Positions 31,130 to 38,986 of a stretch of 64,000 nt of DNA are shown in pieces (the stretch's first letter is position 1; the number at the start of each line of letters is the position of its first letter). The notes under the pieces were generated by a model that was not told where the DNA came from, did not search any database, and saw nothing but the letters and a program-made list of their open reading frames with translations. The position numbers and the translations under genes were made by a program. The stretch is from Vreelandella neptunia (GTDB lineage Bacteria > Pseudomonadota > Gammaproteobacteria > Pseudomonadales > Halomonadaceae), in assembly GCF_000712975.1 (NCBI RefSeq), contig NZ_JHQL01000003.1:620001-684000 (forward strand), given 5' to 3'.

Positions 31130-32806
31130 ATGAGCGAAAGCTTTGCTGAACTGTTTGAACAGTCTCTTAACGACATCAACATGGAGCCAGGCGCTATTGT
31201 CGCGGCTCAAGTTGTCGACATTGACGGTGACTGGGTTACCGTTAACGCTGGTCTGAAATCTGAAGGTCAGATCCCTGCATCACAATTCCGCGATGAGAAT
31301 GGTGAACTGACCATCGCTATCGGTGATGACGTACACGTTGCTCTAGAAGCTGTAGAAGATGGCTTCGGTGAAACGCGTCTGTCCCGTGAAAAAGCCAAGC
31401 GCGCAGAAGCTTGGAAGATTCTGGAAGCGGCCTTCGAGAAAGATGAAGTTATCAAGGGCGTGATCAACGGTAAGGTCAAAGGCGGCTTCACTGTCGACGT
31501 CGACTCTATCCGTGCCTTCTTGCCGGGTTCTTTGGTAGATGTTCGCCCTGTTCGCGACACTGCGCACCTAGAGAACAAAGAGCTAGATTTTAAAGTTATC
31601 AAGCTTGATCCGAAGCGCAACAACGTTGTTGTTTCGCGTCGTGCCGTGCTAGAAGCAGAAAACAGCGCTGAGCGCGAAGCACTGCTGGCGACCTTGCAGG
31701 AAGGTCAGCAAATCAAAGGTATCGTTAAGAACCTGACTGATTACGGTGCTTTCGTTGATTTAGGCGGCGTTGATGGTCTGCTTCACATCACCGACATGGC
31801 GTGGAAGCGTATCAAGCATCCGTCTGAAATCGTTGCTGTTGGCGACGAGATCAACGTCAAAGTACTGAAGTTTGACCGTGAGCGTAACCGCGTATCGCTA
31901 GGTCTTAAGCAGCTGGGTGAAGATCCTTGGGTCAACATCAAAGACCGTTACCCGGAAGGCACCAAAGTACACGCAGTCGTCACTAACCTGACTGACTACG
32001 GCTGCTTTGCTGAGCTGGAAGAGGGCGTTGAAGGTCTGGTTCACGTTTCAGAAATGGACTGGACTAACAAGAATATCCATCCGTCTAAAGTTGTCCAAGT
32101 GGGCGACGATGTTGACGTTATGGTTCTTGATATCGACGAAGAGCGTCGTCGTATTTCTCTGGGTATCAAGCAGTGCACTGCTAACCCATGGGAAACATTC
32201 AACGCTGAATACAACAAGGGCGACCGTGTTTCCGGTACCATTAAGTCAATCACTGACTTTGGTATCTTTATCGGCCTTGAAGGCGGTATTGATGGTCTGG
32301 TTCATCTGTCTGATATCTCTTGGACAGAAACCGGTGAAGAAGCGGTTCGTAACTTCAAGAAGGGTGACGAAGCTGAAGCCGTTATTCTTTCAATCGACCC
32401 TGAGCGTGAGCGTATCTCCTTAGGTATTAAGCAAATGGATTCTGATCCAGTTGCTGAATACCTGTCAGTAAATGACAAAGGAAGCATTGTTACTGGTCGT
32501 ATTGTCGAAGTAGACGCTAAAGAAGCACATGTCGAGCTGGCGACTGATGTTATCGCTATCCTCAAAGCGTCTGAAATCAGTGCTGACCGCATTGAAGACG
32601 CACGCAATGTGCTGAATGAAGGCGACAGCATTGAAGCTCGTATTGTTAGCGTCGATCGTAAGAGCCGCCAGATTAATCTGTCGGTTAAAGCGAAAGAGCA
32701 AGACGATACTCGCCAAAACCTGAAGAAACTGCGTGACCAAGAGCCGGAAGCGGGTGGTCCAACCACCATCGGTGATTTGATCAAGCAGCAAATGGGTCAA
32801 GACTAA
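31130..32806 (+). CDS. rpsA: 30S ribosomal protein S1
   Basis: Ribosomal protein that binds mRNA on the small subunit. The 558 residues hold six S1 (OB-fold) repeats; repeats three to six show the regular pattern ending in [39 protein letters not shown] and [13 protein letters not shown]. Length matches E. coli S1 (557). Strong terminator follows. Confidence 0.98.
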   Translation: MSESFAELFEQSLNDINMEPGAIVAAQVVDIDGDWVTVNAGLKSEGQIPASQFRDENGELTIAIGDDVHVALEAVEDGFGETRLSREKAKRAEAWKILEAAFEKDEVIKGVINGKVKGGFTVDVDSIRAFLPGSLVDVRPVRDTAHLENKELDFKVIKLDPKRNNVVVSRRAVLEAENSAEREALLATLQEGQQIKGIVKNLTDYGAFVDLGGVDGLLHITDMAWKRIKHPSEIVAVGDEINVKVLKFDRERNRVSLGLKQLGEDPWVNIKDRYPEGTKVHAVVTNLTDYGCFAELEEGVEGLVHVSEMDWTNKNIHPSKVVQVGDDVDVMVLDIDEERRRISLGIKQCTANPWETFNAEYNKGDRVSGTIKSITDFGIFIGLEGGIDGLVHLSDISWTETGEEAVRNFKKGDEAEAVILSIDPERERISLGIKQMDSDPVAEYLSVNDKGSIVTGRIVEVDAKEAHVELATDVIAILKASEISADRIEDARNVLNEGDSIEARIVSVDRKSRQINLSVKAKEQDDTRQNLKKLRDQEPEAGGPTTIGDLIKQQMGQD

Positions 32807-32827
32807 TAAATTAGTCGATAGCCTATA

Positions 32828-32857
32828 AAAACGCCGCCCTAATGGGCGGCGTTTTTT
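32828..32857 (+). terminator. Rho-independent terminator of rpsA
   Basis: AACGCCGCCC and GGGCGGCGTT enclose TAAT and are followed by a T run. A perfect ten-pair stem. Confidence 0.95.
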
Positions 32858-33096
32858 ATAAATATGTATGATTTTAAACAGAGATTAGTAATTGTTTTGG
32901 CTGAGTGTAAAGCTTGCCCTTTTAGTAATGACTAAGCCTAAGCTATAAAATCGATTAGTAATTAAGCCAAAATCAACTAGACTATTGTCAGTTAGCTCAT
33001 TTACAGCAATAATATATGCGCATCCTGAACTTGTGCGTGTTGAGTTGGTCAATCAAATAACTCACACAGCTAAACCTACTCTAAAAAGGAATTAGT

Positions 33097-33471
33097 ATGT
33101 CGCTATTAAATGAGTATATTCAAAAGGAACAGCAGTTAAAACAACTGCAAGAAGATTTGCAGCGTTTGGAAAGCGACCAGCGCCTGAAAGGCGAGCTTGA
33201 GTTTAAAGCTAATCTTGAAGCACTAATGAATGAGTTTGGTAAGCGTCCTGCTGATGTTATCGCATTGCTTGACCCTAACGCGGAACAACGCGGCTCTAAA
33301 GGCACAGCAGTGGCTTCAACACGTCGTAAACGCCGCTTGAAAATTTATAAAAATCCACATACTGGCGAAGTCATTGAAACTCGTGGCGGTAACCATAAAG
33401 GCTTGCGTAGCTGGAAAGACGAGCATGGTGATGAAGCCGTTGAATCTTGGCTTGAGCGTATGGAAGACTGA
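33097..33471 (+). CDS. mvaT: MvaT-family nucleoid protein (H-NS functional analogue)
   Basis: A 124-residue xenogeneic silencer. An N-terminal coiled coil (about 1-60, beginning MSLLNEYIQKEQQL) drives oligomerisation; the C-terminal DNA-binding part has YKNPHTGEVIETRGGNHKGL, where the Arg-Gly-Gly-Asn group corresponds to the AT-pincer of Pseudomonas MvaT. Strong site AAAAAGGA. Preceded by 239 bp of AT-rich DNA in which I see no further gene, and followed by a terminator and a gene-poor kilobase. Confidence 0.93.
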   Translation: MSLLNEYIQKEQQLKQLQEDLQRLESDQRLKGELEFKANLEALMNEFGKRPADVIALLDPNAEQRGSKGTAVASTRRKRRLKIYKNPHTGEVIETRGGNHKGLRSWKDEHGDEAVESWLERMED

Positions 33472-33481
33472 GTAATCGGGG

Positions 33482-33517
33482 CCGGCATTTCTAATTAGAA
33501 GTGCCGGTTTTAGTTTG
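33482..33517 (+). terminator. Terminator of mvaT
   Basis: CCGGCA-TTTCT and AGAAG-TGCCGG form a stem (one G-T pair) around AATT and are followed by TTTTAGTTT, 11 nt after the stop. Confidence 0.8.
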
Positions 33518-33522
33518 GATAG

Positions 33523-33657
33523 TTAGTCTAGTAGCCGTGCTGGACTGACTGATGAAAATGACACATTGCGAATATTTTCGATATCATAGTATTTATAGCC
33601 GTCGTATTCACTGCTATCGTATTTACGATGAATCGCTGCTAGTGAGTACTTATTCAT
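33523..33657 (-). CDS. Possible 44-residue small protein or gene remnant
   Basis: Frame from ATG at 33657 to TAA at 33523; the peptide begins MNKYSLAAIHRKYD and is rich in Tyr, Asp and Asn (EYDGYKYYDIENIRN), with a protein-like composition. The frame stays open 14 further codons upstream of the ATG before a stop, and there is no ribosome site, which fits the tail of a decayed gene better than a complete small gene. I cannot assign a family. Confidence 0.25.
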   Translation of the reverse strand: MNKYSLAAIHRKYDSSEYDGYKYYDIENIRNVSFSSVSPARLLD

Positions 33658-34310
33658 CCGTTTATTGATGTTATGGCTGTTGTATAAGACTTCTACAAAA
33701 TTTTATCGATATTTTGCAGATTAGTGTGACGGCTTAGCACCCTAATGATGGATAGTGAAAGCGGTGTTAATCCTTTGGGTATGCCCCGTGTTTTGATAGG
33801 CGATTTTTTGAAGGTCTGCTTGTTATGAGTAGCTTTTGACGAGAGGCAGCCTTAAGGGAATTTTCGCATTGTTTAACACAGGCTGTTCGTAAGTGAACTT
33901 TAGGTCCTGGCTGCACGATAACGTCTCGTTAGATAATGTGCGATGTGGCTGGCCTAGCATCTATTGTCCAGGCGTACTTTTTTACCCGCCCGCGGCTTTA
34001 GGATTTATCTCCGCACCAAACAGCAATTTGCGCTATATTTGGTAAATTGAGTGAAGATAGAGCTGCTTTAGGGTGTTCTAGCAGTGAAGGCCGTACGGCA
34101 CTAAACAGTGTCCAGGGTGATCAAGTGGCTTATCGCCTCTACGTGTGATGGTTTGCCTAGCCTACACTGCAATTAGCGATGTATGCGTATCGTTTTTAGA
34201 AAGCACCAGTGCCTCCTATATGTATCACCTATAAGACCACTGTCCGGTGATATTAGAGAATGGTGATTGTGAGTTGCTGTTTGATTTGCCAGCAAGATGC
34301 TCGCCCACTA

Positions 34311-34376
34311 TGAGAGATAGTCGATTGAGATAGTTGGTTGAGATAGTTGGTTGAGAGAATCGATTAAGAGAGTTGA
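34311..34376 (+). repeat. 13-bp tandem repeat, about five units
   Basis: Units run TGAGAGATAGTCGA (34311-34324), TTGAGATAGTTGG twice exactly (34325-34337, 34338-34350), TTGAGAGAATCGA (34351-34363) and TTAAGAGAGTTGA (34364-34376). The core TTGAGATAG recurs in the 12-bp array at 57.4 kb. It lies 137 nt before the next start codon. Confidence 0.9.
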
Positions 34377-34501
34377 TTGGCTGTTTTTTTCGGAGAGAAG
34401 AGAGCAACGTCACGTTTACCCGAAGATTTTATGCGTTTGACCATCGCTCTCTGGAAAGGGCCTAACCAGCAGGCTTGTCGTCCATTTCAAGTAAGGTGTA
34501 A

Positions 34502-34516
34502 ATGAAACATCAATGA
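34502..34516 (+). CDS. Four-codon leader ORF overlapping the next start
   Basis: ATG AAA CAT CAA TGA, preceded by AAGTAAGGTG, so the ribosome site is placed for this mini-ORF rather than for the ATG at 34513. Its stop overlaps the next ATG (ATGA). It could couple or tune translation of the 111-residue protein by stop-restart. Seen in sequence; expression is inference. Confidence 0.35.
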   Translation: MKHQ

Positions 34517-34848
34517 AATATCAAAAGGTTCAAAAACAGCTCGATGAGCGTGAAAAGCTTCGTAAGTTTCGTGAGTTGGATGATGCCTTCGCTCAGGCGT
34601 TGCGTCAGTTAGAAGATCCCAATAGCGGTTTCGATATTCCCACAGGACCGCCAGTACGCTCAATTGCAGCATTAGAAGCTGACGATCAAGCTGCACGCGC
34701 GAGTGAGCAGGATCGCTTATTTAATCAACGTCTAAAAGCACTGATTGAAGAGTATGGTTTATCTGAGCGAGATGTCAGTGAGGTCATTCAGATCCTCGTT
34801 GACTATCAGCTATGGGAGCTTGATAAGACACCAGTAGCAACTCACTAG
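34513..34848 (+). CDS. Unknown protein with coiled N-terminus
   Basis: A 111-residue soluble protein. Residues 1-45 are charged and helical (VQKQLDEREKLRKFRELDDA), the middle is Pro/Gly-containing, and the C-terminal 45 residues are predicted helical and acidic (LIEEYGLSERDVSEVIQILV). The coiled start followed by a small C-terminal unit is reminiscent of oligomerising nucleoid-associated proteins such as the nearby MvaT, but there is no DNA-binding motif I can name. It converges with the Tus-like gene, 14 nt between the stops. Confidence 0.6.
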   Translation: MKYQKVQKQLDEREKLRKFRELDDAFAQALRQLEDPNSGFDIPTGPPVRSIAALEADDQAARASEQDRLFNQRLKALIEEYGLSERDVSEVIQILVDYQLWELDKTPVATH

Positions 34849-34862
34849 GTAGATATGGCTAC

Positions 34863-35735
34863 CTAGCGATAGCGAAAGACTCTTAGACTTGGTAAGTAAA
34901 CGTTTTCTTCTAATTTTTCGTCACGCCGCTTGGCTCTAGTACGCGTTGTTGGAGGCGTTTCGGCAGGTGCTTTGAGGTGCGGCAACCGCCCTTCATTGGC
35001 AGGCACTATCAACGGCATGGCAATATTAAGCGCTCGTCGCGTGTGTCCATCATCCAGGGGCTCCACAAAAAACAGATTAGCGCGCATTAATGGTGCCTGA
35101 GGTTGTACCTGTGCCAATATTTCTGCACTTGGAAGATTGGCGAGCTTGCGTAGCTGTATACGAATATGGGGTGCGTCGCTATCAAGTTGCAATAACTTTT
35201 GTTCTGCTTCCTGAACGCTTATTCTTTTAATTGAGCGACCGCTGCTATACCACGCCAGCCTAACTCTGGACACGGGCGCAGGGGCAATAGGGAGTTGCCG
35301 CCAGCACTGCTTTAGATGGAGCCTTGCAAAACCGCTTTTACGTAGTACATCATTAATATGTGGGTGGCGATGGGGCAGGCGCGATTTGGCATCATTCAAT
35401 GCATTTGGGTGAGCTTGTTTAATATGAGCAAGCAGATCGCTGATGCGCGCTTTTGCATGGTTAATATGATGACACGCATCAATTAATGCAGTATCAGCGG
35501 CAATAACAGCTATATAATTACGCGTTTCGCGTCCATCTTGACCTTGCTGATGCCACATATCTAGCAGTGCTTCACGCAGCCAAAAAGAATTGCTAGAGGC
35601 ATGCTGAAATCGCCAGGTAGGCGGTTGGTGAGCTTCATACAGCGCTGCGGCCTGCTCAATAGTGGCCACCAGTTGGTCAAAGTGTGTATCAAGCTCATGG
35701 AGTAGGTGATACAAAGATAGCGGAGCATCAGTCAT
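34863..35735 (-). CDS. Tus-like replication terminus site-binding protein
   Basis: A 290-residue basic protein. The stretch RLAWYSSGRSIKRISVQEAE followed by QKLLQL resembles, in residue pattern and spacing, the Tus segment beginning [20 protein letters not shown] as I recall it from E. coli, and the C-terminus VYLPSLRVFRYR parallels the Tus ending. N-terminal half is helical; C-terminal third carries a basic linker rich in Arg, Lys and Thr. Tus binds Ter sites and blocks replication forks from one side. The assignment rests on remembered sequence. No E. coli-type Ter site was seen upstream; instead the region is full of short tandem repeats. Confidence 0.55.
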   Translation of the reverse strand: MTDAPLSLYHLLHELDTHFDQLVATIEQAAALYEAHQPPTWRFQHASSNSFWLREALLDMWHQQGQDGRETRNYIAVIAADTALIDACHHINHAKARISDLLAHIKQAHPNALNDAKSRLPHRHPHINDVLRKSGFARLHLKQCWRQLPIAPAPVSRVRLAWYSSGRSIKRISVQEAEQKLLQLDSDAPHIRIQLRKLANLPSAEILAQVQPQAPLMRANLFFVEPLDDGHTRRALNIAMPLIVPANEGRLPHLKAPAETPPTTRTRAKRRDEKLEENVYLPSLRVFRYR

Positions 35736-35767
35736 GGGCGGGCCTTAATGCGAGTAAAGTGACACTC

Positions 35768-35795
35768 TATCAGCACCACTTTATCAGCAACACTC
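35768..35795 (+). repeat. 14-bp direct repeat upstream of the Tus-like gene
   Basis: TATCAGCACCACTT directly followed by TATCAGCAACACTC (12 of 14 identical), 33 nt before the start codon on the minus strand, so within the likely promoter or leader. Confidence 0.8.
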
Positions 35796-35853
35796 TTTCT
35801 GATCACCGCTAAAAGGAAGTTAAGGTATCAATAATAAAGCACTTATGCTGTTA

Positions 35854-35930
35854 CCTAAGACGTTCCTTAAGCCCTAGGACGTTAGTTAAGCGCTAAGATG
35901 ATACTTAATACCTAAGTCATTCTTTAAGAA
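35854..35930 (+). repeat. Four-unit tandem array, 18-20 bp, at the yacG stop
   Basis: Units CCTAAGACGTTCCTTAAGC (35854-35872), CCTAGGACGTTAGTTAAGCG (35873-35892), CTAAGATGATACTTAATA (35893-35910) and CCTAAGTCATTCTTTAAGAA (35911-35930). Shared pattern CTAAG-N6-7-TTAAG. The last unit contains the yacG stop codon. A degenerate fifth copy, CTAAAAGGAAGTTAAGG, lies at 35809-35825. Confidence 0.85.
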
Positions 35931-36157
35931 AGTGGCGCATCTCTATCCGCTTGAGCAAGCAGAGTATCCAAGTCTGCTTCGTCCATGGCAGATTCACCTG
36001 CAATGCGATGCGACTCTTCCGCCCAAGCACCTAAATCAAGCAGTTGGCAGCGCTTGCTACAAAAAGGGCGATAGGTGCTTTCTGGCCCCCAGATAATTTT
36101 TTTGCCGCATTGAGGGCAAGCAACCTCAAGCGGTGAATCGTTTGCCGGTATAGGCAT
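35924..36157 (-). CDS. yacG: DNA gyrase inhibitor YacG
   Basis: A 77-residue zinc protein that binds GyrB in E. coli. Zinc ligands are CPQCGK near residue 14 and FCSKRC near residue 32; the acidic tail ([17 protein letters not shown]) is longer than the core. Start at 36157 follows AGGAG. Position after coaE in the coaE-pilD region is typical. A tandem repeat begins at its stop codon. Confidence 0.93.
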   Translation of the reverse strand: MPIPANDSPLEVACPQCGKKIIWGPESTYRPFCSKRCQLLDLGAWAEESHRIAGESAMDEADLDTLLAQADRDAPLS

Positions 36158-36224
36158 TTAATACTCCTATTTTAAAGCTACTATTATTACTGTGCCAAAA
36201 GCTGACGCAAGAATGGAACAGTTG

Positions 36225-36821
36225 TTAATCACATGTTGCCCGATAACGCTGATCCAGCTTAACGACTTGGCGCATCATATCATCGTGGTTCCCACTGTTA
36301 TCGATAACATCATCGCCTTTAGCAAGTCGCTCTTCGCGTGGAAGTTGGGCGGCGAGGATAGCACGCACCTGGTTTTCACTCACGCCATCCCGTGCAAGCG
36401 TGCGTTCCAACTGGAGCGATTCGGGGACATCGATGACTAACGTGCGATCAACAAGCTTATCTTGTCCAGATTCAAACAGCAGTGGCGATACAAGTAGAAC
36501 GTAGGGAGAGTGCTGCTTTAGGCGGTTAATATGCAAAAGTAGACGCTCACGAACCCTGGGGTGGGTGACAGATTCTAACCACTGGCGTTGTTGAGGGTCT
36601 TCAAAAATGATGGTGCGCAGTGCTGATCTGTTTAGCGTGCCATCGGTATTCAAAACGTGGGTGCCAAAGTGTTCGGCAATGGCTGTTAGCGCAGGTTCAC
36701 CAAGGGCAACGACTTCTCTTGCCACATCATCGGCATCCACCCAGCCAATACCCAGTTCTGCAAACGCCCGAGCAACGGTAGACTTTCCCGAGCCAATACC
36801 ACCTGTTAGCCCAATGATCAT
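36225..36821 (-). CDS. coaE: Dephospho-CoA kinase
   Basis: Last step of coenzyme A synthesis. The 198-residue protein starts MIIGLTGGIGSGKSTVARAF, a P-loop at residues 8-15, and has the WVDADDVAREVV and VVDVP-like LVIDVPESLQLERT segments. The ATG at 36821 has GGGAG six nt upstream; a start four codons earlier is less well placed. Follows pilD by 40 nt on the same strand. Confidence 0.95.
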   Translation of the reverse strand: MIIGLTGGIGSGKSTVARAFAELGIGWVDADDVAREVVALGEPALTAIAEHFGTHVLNTDGTLNRSALRTIIFEDPQQRQWLESVTHPRVRERLLLHINRLKQHSPYVLLVSPLLFESGQDKLVDRTLVIDVPESLQLERTLARDGVSENQVRAILAAQLPREERLAKGDDVIDNSGNHDDMMRQVVKLDQRYRATCD

Positions 36822-36861
36822 GCAAGCTCCCAAAAAGGACGAACCAAAATTGGCGTGAGGG

Positions 36862-37707
36862 TTAATAAAGCAACGACGTATACAGTGCCATTAACTCGTT
36901 GCCGACAAGTAAGCAAATCCAGCCCGCCAGGGCGAGAAAGGGGCCAAAGGGGAGAGGTTGTCCACGTAAGCGTGGGGAGAGGGCCTGGGCAACTAATCCA
37001 ACTATTGCGCCAACGCCTGCCGATAAAATAAGCAACAGCGGTAACATACCCCAACCTAACCAAGCGCCAAGTGCTGCGAGCAATTTGAAATCCCCATAGC
37101 CCATGCCTTCTTTACCGGTTACTAGCTTAAACAGCCAATAAAAGCTCCACAGCACAAGATAGCCCGCTATTGCGCCCATGACAGCGCCTGATAGCAACAG
37201 AGGCTGAAAAAGTAGCTGGTATACCAAGCCGGCCCATAGCAGTGGCAAGGTCAATATATCAGGCAGTAAATAGGTGCGAAAATCAATGACTGCCAAGGCA
37301 AGTAGCGTTAAACAAGCGCCATAAATAAACGCCGCGCTTAGCGTAGCCCCATGTAACATAACAACAACTACGGCAAGCAGTCCGCCCATCAGTTCAACGA
37401 GAGGATATTGGGCGCTAATGGTCGTTTGGCAATGCGCGCACTTGCCCCTTCTTTTTAACCAGCCTACCAAGGGAAGATTGTCGTGCCAGGCAATGGGCTG
37501 TTCGCAACGCGGGCACATCGATCCAGGGGTCGCAAGATTAAAGCGGGGTGACGACTCTTCGGGTAACTCAAGAGAGGCGCGTGCCTCACTGCGCCAGCCG
37601 CGCATTAACATCACGGGCAAGCGGGTGATGACAACATTAAGAAAACTGCCAAAACAGAGGCCAATCAGTAACGCAAAAAGAGTAATAACGCTCGGCGGTA
37701 AGCCCAT
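36862..37707 (-). CDS. pilD: Type IV prepilin peptidase/methylase
   Basis: Inner-membrane aspartyl protease that trims and N-methylates prepilins. The 281-residue protein has the cytoplasmic zinc loop with two CxxC pairs (CPRCEQ and CAHC) near residues 70-100, and both catalytic aspartates: IDFRTYLLPD and GYGDFKLLAALG. About seven to eight membrane helices. RBS AGGAG. With pilB and pilC upstream it forms a pilus assembly operon; its substrates are probably the two pilins on the other strand. Confidence 0.95.
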   Translation of the reverse strand: MGLPPSVITLFALLIGLCFGSFLNVVITRLPVMLMRGWRSEARASLELPEESSPRFNLATPGSMCPRCEQPIAWHDNLPLVGWLKRRGKCAHCQTTISAQYPLVELMGGLLAVVVVMLHGATLSAAFIYGACLTLLALAVIDFRTYLLPDILTLPLLWAGLVYQLLFQPLLLSGAVMGAIAGYLVLWSFYWLFKLVTGKEGMGYGDFKLLAALGAWLGWGMLPLLLILSAGVGAIVGLVAQALSPRLRGQPLPFGPFLALAGWICLLVGNELMALYTSLLY

Positions 37708-37748
37708 GGTGCTCCTGCTATGTGTTAAAATACCAATAGAGGGATGAT

Positions 37749-38978
37749 TTATAGAGCGGTGCCAATTTCGAAGATAGGCAAATACATGGAAACGACCACG
37801 CCACCGACCAGAGCACCCAGTACTACGATAATAATAGGTTCCATTAATGAGGTCAGGGCATCGACTTTATTATCAACCTCTTCTTCGTAGTAATCGGCAA
37901 CACGGTTTAGCATCGCATCCAACGAACCCGCTTCTTCACCAATGCTGACCATTTGTACAGCCAGGGCGGGAAATCGGTTGGTCATGCGCATTGCAAAATG
38001 TAGCTGTTGTCCGGTAGTTACATCTTGGCGCACCTCATTAATGGCCTTAATGTAAACTCGGTTATCCGCTGCCCCAGCGGCGGTTTCAAGCCCCTCTATC
38101 AGTGGAACACCTGATGTAAAGGTAGTCGCTAGGGTGCGGGTAAACCGTGAGACAGCCGACTTATGCAAAATATCGCCAAGGATAGGTAGGTGAAGCATTA
38201 GACTGTCCAACCGATAGGCAACGCGGGATGATCGCCGTACAGCAGCTTTAAGGAGTATAAAACTGGCGATTAGCGCGCCTAAGGCGTGTAACCAATATGC
38301 CTGGGCTATCTCTGATAAGTTAACAGTGAATTGCGTCAGCGCAGGCAGTTCCGCGCCAAAACCTTGGAACATGCTTTCAAATTCAGGTACGACTTTGATA
38401 AGCAACAGCATGGTAACCGCAACGCCAATGGTCATTACCGCTGTAGGGTACCAGAGTGCTTTTTTAACGCGATTTTTGAGCGATTCAACTTTCTCTTTGT
38501 AGCTGGCAATGCGCTCTAGCATCTGGTCAAGCGCACCTGCTTGTTCCCCCGCCTCCACTAGGTTAACAAACAGGCGGTCAAATTGTTTGGGGTGTTTTGC
38601 CATGGCGCTGGAAAGGCTATCGCCGGAAGAAACGTCTTCCATAATTTGCTGGGTGAGTGCCACCATGGCGGGTTTTTTTAGGCTTTCCGAAACGGCCTGT
38701 AGCGCTTGAAGAATAGGTATACCAGCCCGCACCATGGTAGCCATTTGCCGGGCAAAAATCATAATGTCGACGTTGGTGACTTTGCCTCGGCCGCTAAAGC
38801 TACTGCGCTTTTGCACCTTTGTAGCGACAATACGCTGCTTAGCCAGCTGTTCAACAATATCGGGTTTAGTGCGCCCAATTAGCTCGCCGCGCATTGCTCG
38901 GTCTTGTGGCCCTTTGCCTTCCCACTTCCAGCGGTGCAGCGGCGCTGGCTTTATGCGGCGTGCTTTAGCGTTCGCCAT
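37749..38978 (-). CDS. pilC: Type IV pilus inner-membrane platform protein
   Basis: A 409-residue T2SSF-family protein with the duplicated domain pattern: FARQMATMVRAGIPILQALQ (first copy) and FTRTLATTFTSGVPLIEGLE (second), three membrane helices and the ending VVVSMYLPIFEIGTAL. It is the membrane platform on which PilB acts. Starts 8 nt after the pilB stop. Confidence 0.96.
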   Translation of the reverse strand: MANAKARRIKPAPLHRWKWEGKGPQDRAMRGELIGRTKPDIVEQLAKQRIVATKVQKRSSFSGRGKVTNVDIMIFARQMATMVRAGIPILQALQAVSESLKKPAMVALTQQIMEDVSSGDSLSSAMAKHPKQFDRLFVNLVEAGEQAGALDQMLERIASYKEKVESLKNRVKKALWYPTAVMTIGVAVTMLLLIKVVPEFESMFQGFGAELPALTQFTVNLSEIAQAYWLHALGALIASFILLKAAVRRSSRVAYRLDSLMLHLPILGDILHKSAVSRFTRTLATTFTSGVPLIEGLETAAGAADNRVYIKAINEVRQDVTTGQQLHFAMRMTNRFPALAVQMVSIGEEAGSLDAMLNRVADYYEEEVDNKVDALTSLMEPIIIVVLGALVGGVVVSMYLPIFEIGTAL

Positions 38979-38986
38979 GTCGCGCG

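Larger units (their letters stand above)
33472..34501 (+). other. Gene-poor 1-kb stretch between mvaT and the next gene
   Basis: The longest gap in the window. I find no tRNA, no known RNA motif and no long reading frame with a ribosome site. It holds a 44-codon minus-strand frame near the mvaT terminator, and near its end a 13-bp tandem repeat whose last units can pair as AATCGA (34358-34363) with TTGATT (34373-34378) ahead of a run of seven T, a possible terminator of an unseen plus-strand transcript. Composition is AT-richer than the flanking genes. Confidence 0.4.

Noticed and set aside
31267..32784. Several Ser/Arg-rich frames opposite rpsA
   Set aside because: Low-complexity products of reading the repetitive S1 domains backwards.
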